This document shows, in pieces, positions 1 to 5,535 of a stretch of DNA of 10,292 nucleotides (positions are counted from its first letter, which is position 1; each line of letters opens with the position of its first letter). A program made the translations under genes and the position numbers. This stretch comes from Paludibacter sp. (lineage in GTDB: Bacteria > Bacteroidota > Bacteroidia > Bacteroidales > Paludibacteraceae): contig JANJXE010000429.1 of the NCBI GenBank assembly GCA_024709185.1, forward strand, positions 1-10,292, in the 5' to 3' direction. The notes beneath the pieces were generated by a model. The model was not told where the DNA came from. It saw only the letters and a program-made list of their open reading frames with translations, and did no database searches.

Positions 1-297
1 CTAATGTTGAGTAATACGAATCCGGTACATATTGAACGCAGCGCTGCCATCGCTTTTGGTGCACATGGAACAAGTATTGAAAACTTATTCGATCGCTGCT
101 ATCTTTCGTATCAGATAGGTCTTACGAAACCCGACCCGGCCATTTTCGAATACCTGTTAAAAGAGGAAGGTCTTAACGCAGAAGAATGTCTTTTTCTCGA
201 CGATGGACTCAAAAATATTCAAACGGCATCGGCCATGGGATTTCAAACCCGACTGGTAGAGCCGGAAGCATCGCTTGATTTTTTGCTTCAACTTTAA
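1..297 (+). CDS. HAD-superfamily hydrolase (subfamily IA phosphatase-like), C-terminal part
   Basis: This is the 3' end of a gene that begins before the window; the frame is open from base 1. HAD hydrolases remove phosphate from small molecules through an aspartyl-phosphate intermediate. Three of the four HAD motifs are visible, numbering from base 1: motif II as LSNTN (residues 3-7), the motif III lysine in GLTKPDPAIFEYL (K43), and the motif IV acidic pair in LFLDDG (D67, D68) followed by the usual N..A...G pattern. The motif I nucleophile (DxD) must lie upstream. The spacing and the phrase 'LSYQIGLTKPDPAIFEYLL' resemble YihX-type sugar or nucleotide phosphatases, but the substrate cannot be told from this part. 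The gene ends 14 nt before ribF, so the two may be co-transcribed. A link to flavin synthesis (several HAD enzymes dephosphorylate riboflavin intermediates or FMN) is only a guess from position. Confidence 0.9.
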   Translation, partial: LMLSNTNPVHIERSAAIAFGAHGTSIENLFDRCYLSYQIGLTKPDPAIFEYLLKEEGLNAEECLFLDDGLKNIQTASAMGFQTRLVEPEASLDFLLQL

Positions 298-311
298 AAA
301 ACTACGGAACA

Positions 312-1205
312 ATGAACGAATACTATGCTGCAACCGTCGGTTTTTTTGATGGTGTACATGCCGGTCACCGTTTTCTTATAGAAGAGTTGAAAAAAAACGC
401 CGGGATCAGGGGTTTAAAAACCTTGATCGTTACTTTTGCTACCCATCCCCGAAAGGTATTGCACAATGCATTTCAGCCTCAGCTACTTACTTCGCACGAA
501 GAAAAAATGGCACTTCTACAATCCACAGGTGTCGATCGGGTGGAAGTGCTGAACTTCACTACAGACATGGCACAGCTTTCGGCTGGCGAATTTATGCATC
601 AGGTACTGGCAACTGATTTAAAAGTCAGGCTGTTACTCGTTGGTCACGATCACCGTTTTGGCCACAATCGCGAAGATGGATTTCCTGAATATGTACTATA
701 TGGAAAAGAAGCAGGCATTGAAGTGCTCCAGGCCAGTCGCTACAGTACACCCAACCAGGATCACATCAGCTCCTCAACCATCCGCAGGCTTATCCAGTCG
801 GGTTCGATTGATGCAGCAAACAGCCTGCTGGGATATGCCTACGAGTTTTCGGGCTATGTGGTGAGCGGCTATCAGGTAGGCCGGAAAATTGGTTTTCCCA
901 CTGCCAACCTTCGGGTCGAACCTCTGGAAAAACTAATTCCGGGATTGGGAGTATATGCGGTTGAAGTCATTTGGAAAAATCAGTCCTTTAAAGGAATGAT
1001 GAACATAGGGGTAAGGCCTACCATCGACAACACCCAGCGCTTAAGCATCGAAGTTCATATTTTTGATTTTCAGGAAGATATTTATCATCAGCTGGTGCAG
1101 GTTCGCTTTTTATATAAAATCCGGGATGAAAAGAAATTTGACTCCCTGGAGCAGCTCATTCTGCAGTTAGAAGAAGATAAACGGCTTGTAATGGGCCATG
1201 TATGA
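312..1205 (+). CDS. ribF: Bifunctional riboflavin kinase / FAD synthetase
   Basis: RibF phosphorylates riboflavin to FMN and then adenylylates FMN to FAD in the cytoplasm. The N-terminal nucleotidyltransferase domain shows GFFDGVHAGH (residues 10-19), GHDHRFG (111-117) and SSSTIRRLIQSG (153-164). These match the family signatures GxFDGVHxGH, GxDxxFG and ISSTxIRxxIxxG. The C-terminal riboflavin kinase domain shows GRKIGFPTANL (190-200), MNIGVRPT (230-237), the EVHIFDF strand (247-253) and the closing IRDEKKFDSLEQL..Q...D stretch (270-289). The length of 297 is slightly below the usual ~305-315 because the protein begins only 9 residues before the GFFDG motif; many homologues carry 10-15 more residues. 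No upstream in-frame ATG is evident and the start lies just after the preceding stop. Both domains appear intact, so it should be functional. The last codons run into the promoter region of the next gene. Confidence 0.96.
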   Translation: MNEYYAATVGFFDGVHAGHRFLIEELKKNAGIRGLKTLIVTFATHPRKVLHNAFQPQLLTSHEEKMALLQSTGVDRVEVLNFTTDMAQLSAGEFMHQVLATDLKVRLLLVGHDHRFGHNREDGFPEYVLYGKEAGIEVLQASRYSTPNQDHISSSTIRRLIQSGSIDAANSLLGYAYEFSGYVVSGYQVGRKIGFPTANLRVEPLEKLIPGLGVYAVEVIWKNQSFKGMMNIGVRPTIDNTQRLSIEVHIFDFQEDIYHQLVQVRFLYKIRDEKKFDSLEQLILQLEEDKRLVMGHV

Positions 1206-1224
1206 TAATTATTCAAAAAAAATG

Positions 1225-1232
1225 TATCTTTG
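1225..1232 (+). promoter_or_regulatory. Bacteroidota -7 promoter element for the M3 peptidase gene
   Basis: TATCTTTG is an exact match to TAnnTTTG, the -7 element recognised by the primary sigma factor of Bacteroidota. It lies 20 nt after the ribF stop and 32 nt before the ATG at 1265, so transcription would begin near 1237-1240 and leave a leader of about 25 nt. The -33 element (TTTG-like, 19-21 nt upstream) is not recognisable; that stretch is AT-rich and overlaps the end of ribF. The placement also argues that the peptidase does not start at the in-frame ATG at 1202, which would lie upstream of the transcription start. Confidence 0.7.
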
Positions 1233-1264
1233 TGGCCATGTCTAATTTAGTATCATTAATTCAT

Positions 1265-3361
1265 ATGAAGAAATTAATTGTAAGTATGATGACCATCGCA
1301 ACGCTCATCAGTTGTGCCGAAAAGAATCCTTTCTATTCGGAGTTTCCCAACGAGTACGGTATCCCTCCGTTTGAACAAATCAAAACAGAGCATTACCTTC
1401 CGGCCTTTAAAGAAGGTATTAAACAACAACAGGCTGAATACGATGCCATAGCCAACAGCACCGAAGAGCCAACCTTTGCCAACACGATCGAAGCACTAGA
1501 ATTCAGCGGCGACTTGCTAACCCGGGTATCTTCGGTATTTTTCAACCTCTATTCGGCCGAAACCAACGATGAGCTATCGGCCATTGCCAACGAAGTTTCA
1601 CCTTTACTTTCGGAACATGGTGATAATCTCTATCTCAACGACAAGATTTTCCAACGGGTGAAAACGCTGTACACCAATCGCGGGAGCCTGGGATTAAATC
1701 CGGAGCAAACCCGTGTTCTGGAAAAATATTACAAGAATTTTGTACGCAGTGGTGCTGATTTGGATGAAGAGGCCAAGGCCAAACTCCGCGAAATCAACAA
1801 GGAACTGAGTATGGCACAGTTGACTTTTGGTCAGAATTTATTGAACGACAACAATGCCTTCCAGAAATTTGTAACCGATGAAGCAGAATTAGCCGGTCTG
1901 CCCGAAAGTGTAAAATCGGCTGCAGCAGCCGCTGCAAAAGAAGCCGGGAAGGAAGGTCAGTGGTTGTTTACCACGTCGAAGGCGAGCTTTATTCCTGTGC
2001 TACAGTATGGCGAAAATCGTGAGCTCCGCAAGGAACTGCTTTTAGGATATGCCAACCGTGGTAACAACGGAAATGCCAACGACAACAATGAAATCATCAA
2101 AAAAATCATGCAGTTACGCATTCAGCGCGCCAAGCTGATGGGTTACGAAACTCCTGCCGATTTCATCCTGGATAATACTATGGCTAAAACTTCGGCCAAG
2201 GTGATGGAATTCCTGCAGTCGGTTTGGCAACCTGCTTTGAATCAGGCAAAAATTGAACGTGCGGAGCTTCAGGGGTTGATGGATGCAGAAGGAAAGGGCG
2301 AAAAACTGGAAGCCTGGGACTGGTGGTTCTATGCTGAAAAACTGCGCAAGTTAAAATTTGATCTTGACGAAGAAGCTTTACGTCCCTATTTCAAAATGGA
2401 AAATGTTCGTCAGGGAGCATTCGATTTAGCAGGCAAACTTTGGGGACTTCAGTTTAAAAAACTGGAAGACACACCGAAATACCATGCCGATATGGAAGCT
2501 TTTGAAGTGACCAATGCCGATGGTTCGCTTATTGGAGTTCTGATTACCGATTATTACCCACGTCCCGGAAAACGGGCAGGTGCCTGGATGAACAACTACA
2601 CCGAACAGTTTATCAAAGATGGCAAAAACCAGCGTCCTGTGATTGTAAATGTAGGAAATTTCACAAAACCAACAGCCGATAAACCTTCGCTGATGAATAT
2701 GGACGAAGTGGAGACTCTTTTCCACGAATTTGGTCACGGCTTGCACGGATTACTTTCGCAAACCACCTATCCCGGAATTTCAGCCACTAACGTAGTACGC
2801 GACTTTGTGGAACTTCCCTCACAGATTATGGAAAACTGGTGTTTCGAACCAGCCGTAATAAAAACCTATGCTAAACATTACGAAACCGGTGAAGTGATGC
2901 CCGATGCACTTATTGAAAAAATTCAGAAAGCCGGCACCTTCAACCAGGGATTTGTTATGACCGAACTCCTTTCGGCAGCAATATTGGATATGAACTACCA
3001 CATGTTGACGAATGCAGATGACTTGAATGCTGAAGCTTTTGAAAAAGCATCGATGGAAGCTATGGGTATGATTCCTGAAATCATCGTTCGTTACCGCAGT
3101 ACTAATTTCAACCACATCTTCGCAGGTGGTTATGCAGCTGGTTACTACAGCTATACCTGGGCCGAGGTTCTCGATGCCGATGCATATCAGGCCTTTGTTG
3201 AAACGGGTGATATCTACAACCAGGAAGTGGCTAAAGCCTTCCGTTCAAATGTACTGGAAAAAGGCGATTCGGAAGAAGCAATGCAGCTTTACCTCAACTT
3301 CCGTGGTAAAGAACCCAACCCATCAGCCCTGCTCGTTAAACGTGGTTTTGTAACCCAATAA
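1265..3361 (+). CDS. dcp: M3-family zinc metallopeptidase (dipeptidyl carboxypeptidase), predicted lipoprotein
   Basis: It resembles dipeptidyl carboxypeptidase Dcp, which removes dipeptides from the C-terminus of short peptides. The zinc site HEFGH is at residues 487-491 and the third ligand is E516 in FVELPSQ, 29 residues after the first histidine as in other M3 (thimet oligopeptidase/Dcp) enzymes. The downstream FNQGFVMTE and the tyrosine-rich FAGGYAAGYYSYTW stretch match the family's substrate-binding part. The 698-residue length is close to E. coli Dcp (about 680). I start at 1265 because this gives MKKLIVSMMTIATLISC, a lipoprotein signal peptide with lipobox LISC (C17), and because a promoter element lies between this codon and the alternative ATG at 1202. 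E. coli Dcp lacks a lipobox, so this enzyme probably works at a membrane in the periplasm, trimming imported or cell-wall-derived peptides. It forms its own transcription unit, with a promoter before it and a terminator after it. OpdA-type M3 oligopeptidase is the alternative name. Confidence 0.93.
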   Translation: MKKLIVSMMTIATLISCAEKNPFYSEFPNEYGIPPFEQIKTEHYLPAFKEGIKQQQAEYDAIANSTEEPTFANTIEALEFSGDLLTRVSSVFFNLYSAETNDELSAIANEVSPLLSEHGDNLYLNDKIFQRVKTLYTNRGSLGLNPEQTRVLEKYYKNFVRSGADLDEEAKAKLREINKELSMAQLTFGQNLLNDNNAFQKFVTDEAELAGLPESVKSAAAAAAKEAGKEGQWLFTTSKASFIPVLQYGENRELRKELLLGYANRGNNGNANDNNEIIKKIMQLRIQRAKLMGYETPADFILDNTMAKTSAKVMEFLQSVWQPALNQAKIERAELQGLMDAEGKGEKLEAWDWWFYAEKLRKLKFDLDEEALRPYFKMENVRQGAFDLAGKLWGLQFKKLEDTPKYHADMEAFEVTNADGSLIGVLITDYYPRPGKRAGAWMNNYTEQFIKDGKNQRPVIVNVGNFTKPTADKPSLMNMDEVETLFHEFGHGLHGLLSQTTYPGISATNVVRDFVELPSQIMENWCFEPAVIKTYAKHYETGEVMPDALIEKIQKAGTFNQGFVMTELLSAAILDMNYHMLTNADDLNAEAFEKASMEAMGMIPEIIVRYRSTNFNHIFAGGYAAGYYSYTWAEVLDADAYQAFVETGDIYNQEVAKAFRSNVLEKGDSEEAMQLYLNFRGKEPNPSALLVKRGFVTQ

Positions 3362-3373
3362 TTTAGATTCTTC

Positions 3374-3413
3374 GGAAATGCGGATATTCCATCCGCATTT
3401 CCTTTTATTGTTT
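3374..3413 (+). terminator. Rho-independent terminator after the M3 peptidase gene
   Basis: A perfect 12-bp inverted repeat (GGAAATGCGGAT at 3374-3385, ATCCGCATTTCC at 3391-3402) with a 5-nt loop is followed by the T-rich stretch TTTTATTGTTT. It begins 12 nt after the peptidase stop codon. On the other strand no T-run follows the hairpin, so it should act in the + direction only. It separates the peptidase from the envelope gene cluster downstream. Confidence 0.9.
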
Positions 3414-3429
3414 CTCACATGAAACAAGT

Positions 3430-3481
3430 ATGTAACTACTTCACATCCACAATTATGGAAATTTTGTCATGCAAGTTACAT
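3430..3481. repeat. 8-bp inverted repeat in the intergenic region
   Basis: ATGTAACT (3430-3437) and its exact reverse complement AGTTACAT (3474-3481) lie 36 nt apart between the terminator and the first gene of the downstream cluster. This could be a regulator site or a long-range stem, but an 8-bp pair within 100 bp of AT-rich DNA can arise by chance. The rest of 3414-3510 shows no good promoter; TACATTCG at 3477-3484 is one base off the -7 consensus but has no TTG at the right distance upstream. Confidence 0.25.
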
Positions 3482-3510
3482 TCGACCGTTGAAAAAGCAT
3501 TTACTACCGT

Positions 3511-4503
3511 ATGAAAGCAATCTCGCTTAAGGCCGTCATCAAACCGGGCATTCCCACGCTCATTCTTATTCTCATACTGTTTCTGGCGGTCTGGACAGCT
3601 CATTTGCTATTACTTCCTGTGTTTCAGGAGTCGGCTGATGAATATGGCAAAATGCAGTGGCCCCTTTTCTATCATTTACCTGCACTGGTTGTGCTCACAA
3701 CCCTCAACTCCATACTGATTCGTCGGTTTGTTTTACGCTTTGCCATTATCCGTATTAAAAGCTTTCTTCCGGTGTTGCTGTTCCTTATCTTCACCACGGT
3801 GTGGTCGGGCTTGCGTTTCGACTTGTATCCACATTTATTTCTTACTGCATTTATCATTGCCACAGAGTTTTTTTTCAATATGTTTCGCAATCGAAAAGCA
3901 GTGGAACATGCATTCCTGACAAGTTTTATTCTCTCTCTGCTATCGCTCAACGAACCAATTTACATCGTTCTTTTTCCGGTTATCTGGAGTGGGTACATCA
4001 TTTTGAAAAGCATGTCACTGAGGGTATGGCTGGCATCTTTATCAGGATTAGCAGTACCCTGGATTTTCTTCAATGCCTGGTATTGGTTTAATGGAATAGC
4101 CACCGGTCTTTCGCCTGTTCTGGAGCAATTACTTTATCCATCCTTTTTCATGCCTTCCTCATTTTTAACCTTGTTTATCTATGGAGGCGTCACAGGGATT
4201 ATCTCGCTTATTGCAATCAGTGTAATTCTAACAAAGATATTCGATGATTCAGTGCAGACCCGTAAATACATTTACATTCTGGTAGTTTTGCTGGTTGCTA
4301 TCACCCTGTTTTGTGTGTTTTATCAACCTTTTGCTCATCTTTTTCTTCCTCTGATTGCATTTCTGGTTGCTGTTCTGTTGGCGCATCCGTTCACACTTCA
4401 TAAATCAGAATTTTTTCCCCTCTTGTTCATTTTTTTAATTTTGATTAATATCGCCTATCTTTTTACTCAATATTTTAATCTTCTCAGCACATGGGCGATT
4501 TAG
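3511..4503 (+). CDS. Polytopic membrane protein, DUF6427-like
   Basis: The protein of 330 residues is almost entirely hydrophobic, with roughly ten predicted membrane segments (for example around residues 14-36, 54-70, 84-99, 104-122, 133-145, 148-163, 170-192, 217-241, 252-291 and 300-320) and short charged loops. The middle part, with a hydrophobic run, NEPIYIVLFPVIW, then RVWLASLSGLAVPWIFF, recalls the DUF6427 family of Bacteroidota inner-membrane proteins, whose function is unknown. I recognise this only by general pattern. No catalytic motif is visible. The gene follows the terminator and 97 nt of intergenic DNA, making it the likely first gene of the cluster. Its stop codon lies 13 nt inside the next gene, so translation of the two is probably coupled. 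Homologues in flavobacteria are sometimes mislabelled as carotene oxygenases; nothing here supports that. Confidence 0.75.
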   Translation: MKAISLKAVIKPGIPTLILILILFLAVWTAHLLLLPVFQESADEYGKMQWPLFYHLPALVVLTTLNSILIRRFVLRFAIIRIKSFLPVLLFLIFTTVWSGLRFDLYPHLFLTAFIIATEFFFNMFRNRKAVEHAFLTSFILSLLSLNEPIYIVLFPVIWSGYIILKSMSLRVWLASLSGLAVPWIFFNAWYWFNGIATGLSPVLEQLLYPSFFMPSSFLTLFIYGGVTGIISLIAISVILTKIFDDSVQTRKYIYILVVLLVAITLFCVFYQPFAHLFLPLIAFLVAVLLAHPFTLHKSEFFPLLFIFLILINIAYLFTQYFNLLSTWAI

Positions 4504-4931
4504 CAGAACTGGGCTATCTGGGTTTATTTATAGCCTCCTTTCTGGCTGCTACCGTAGTTCCTTTTAGTTCCGAAGTTGTGTTTTCAGGACTGTTGTTTGG
4601 AGGCCTCGATCCCTGGAAATTGATTGCAGTCGCTACCCTGGGAAATTGGTTAGGGGGAATGAGTTGTTATTATCTGGGGCGCCTGGGCAAACTCGAATGG
4701 ATAGAAAAATTCCTGCGTGTCAAACGGGAGAAACTCGAAAAGTTCACGCAATACCTGCACAAATACGGCGACTGGTTTGCCTTTTTCTCTTTCTTACCAG
4801 GAGTTGGTGATGTGATTGCGGTTGCTTCGGGCTACTTCCGTTGCCGAAGCTGGATTGTTGCTATTTCAATGCTTTTAGGTAAATTTGCCCGTTATATCGT
4901 GTGGATGTATTTTCACGGATTGATTTTCTAA
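4491..4931 (+). CDS. YqaA/DedA-like membrane protein (VTT/SNARE-associated domain)
   Basis: This short membrane protein of 146 residues has the length and layout of E. coli YqaA, a small relative of the DedA family. Visible features are the first re-entrant/membrane segment with VPFSSEVVF (residues 23-31, including E28), the glycine-rich GNWLGGMSCYYLGRLG (51-66), an amphipathic charged stretch (67-92), and the second signature FFSFLPGVGDVIAVASGYF (98-116). DedA proteins proper act as lipid scramblases/flippases (for example for undecaprenyl phosphate or phosphatidylethanolamine) and affect envelope integrity; whether the shorter YqaA branch does the same is not established. The characteristic DedA 'R..PG.R' is replaced by SFLPGVGD, which is typical of the YqaA branch. 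The start overlaps the previous gene by 13 nt and the stop lies 7 nt before the secreted amidase gene, placing it in an envelope-related operon. Confidence 0.88.
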   Translation: MGDLAELGYLGLFIASFLAATVVPFSSEVVFSGLLFGGLDPWKLIAVATLGNWLGGMSCYYLGRLGKLEWIEKFLRVKREKLEKFTQYLHKYGDWFAFFSFLPGVGDVIAVASGYFRCRSWIVAISMLLGKFARYIVWMYFHGLIF

Positions 4932-4938
4932 AACGGGC

Positions 4939-5535
4939 ATGAAGGGTATTCTCTTAATAATCAATTTGTTTCTTTGGATTTCCGGAATTTCGGAAGTTAC
5001 AGCCACTGACATTGTATTCAATCCGGTGGATTTTGGGCATCGAAAAACAACTTCCCGCACTATCGATGTGGTGGTAATTCATTCTACTTATAATCCCCGG
5101 GAAGATGGAAAATACAACAAGGAAAAAATTATTTCCCAGTTTCGTCGGTACGGTGTTGCCGCCCATTATCTGATCGATCGCACTGGCAATATTTACCAGC
5201 TGGTTGCCGAACAACATGTGGCCTATCACGCCGGAAAAAGCCGACTTCCCGACGGAAGCAGCAATCTGAACAGCAGGTCGATTGGTATCGAGCTGATGAA
5301 CGATACGATTGATAAACCTACTGATAAACAGTATGAAGCCCTTATAAATCTGACCGAAGTGCTTTGTAAACGCTATCCGGTAAAGTTTGTAGTTCGACAC
5401 AGTGACATTGCACCCGGACGCAAAACAGATCCATGGAACACCGACTGGGATTTAGTACTTAAGAAACTGGCTGAACGTAATCTGGAATTCGGAGGGGAGG
5501 ACAAAAGCCATGCAAATACAAACAATGAAAAGTAG
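4939..5535 (+). CDS. Secreted N-acetylmuramoyl-L-alanine amidase, Amidase_2 (AmpD/PGRP fold)
   Basis: It should hydrolyse the bond between N-acetylmuramic acid and L-alanine in peptidoglycan or its fragments. The Amidase_2 zinc site is complete: H48 in VVVIHST, H154 in VVRHSDIAPGRKTDPW, and D164 in the same motif, where AmpD also uses an aspartate. Supporting residues include AAHYLIDRTGNIYQLV (74-89), AYHAG (95-99, H97) and SIGIEL (114-119, E118). An N-terminal hydrophobic segment (residues 3-17), ending in a plausible cleavage region near TATD, predicts export, unlike cytoplasmic AmpD, so it likely acts in the periplasm or at the outer membrane. The catalytic domain ends near residue 177; the last 20 residues are charged and probably disordered. 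Its 3' end overlaps the next gene, another amidase of a different fold, by 26 nt. Recycling of wall fragments or wall remodelling are the likely jobs. Confidence 0.94.
   Translation: MKGILLIINLFLWISGISEVTATDIVFNPVDFGHRKTTSRTIDVVVIHSTYNPREDGKYNKEKIISQFRRYGVAAHYLIDRTGNIYQLVAEQHVAYHAGKSRLPDGSSNLNSRSIGIELMNDTIDKPTDKQYEALINLTEVLCKRYPVKFVVRHSDIAPGRKTDPWNTDWDLVLKKLAERNLEFGGEDKSHANTNNEK
5491..5500 (+). promoter_or_regulatory. Strong Shine-Dalgarno-like site that favours the 5510 start
   Basis: GGAGGGGAGG contains two GGAGG cores, the second ending 9 nt before the ATG at 5510 and 24 nt before the in-frame alternative ATG at 5525. Clear Shine-Dalgarno sites are uncommon in Bacteroidota. This one lies inside the end of the upstream amidase gene, so part of it may simply reflect its Gly-Gly-Glu codons. 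Confidence 0.5.

Noticed and set aside
431..438. TACTTTTG, a match to the Bacteroidota -7 consensus
   Set aside because: It lies inside the ribF coding region, has no -33 partner at the right distance and has no gene start downstream that needs it.
1202..1264. Upstream extension of the M3 peptidase to the ATG at 1202
   Set aside because: It would overlap the ribF stop, lie upstream of an exact -7 promoter element and hide the lipoprotein signal peptide that begins at 1265.
2426..3115. Two minus-strand open frames (106 and 98 codons)
   Set aside because: Both are antisense to the conserved HEFGH-containing part of the M3 peptidase and are rich in His/Phe/Cys, as expected of shadow frames.
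3374..3402. Hairpin as an operator or bidirectional terminator
   Set aside because: The T-rich tail is present only on the + side and the position right after a stop codon fits a one-way intrinsic terminator.
3511..4503. Carotene oxygenase-like identity for the polytopic membrane protein
   Set aside because: Only hydrophobic segments are visible and no conserved histidine iron-ligand pattern is apparent.
4954..5400. 148-codon open frame on the minus strand
   Set aside because: It lies wholly opposite the Amidase_2 gene, whose zinc motifs are unmistakable; the minus-strand protein shows no domain and no start signals.
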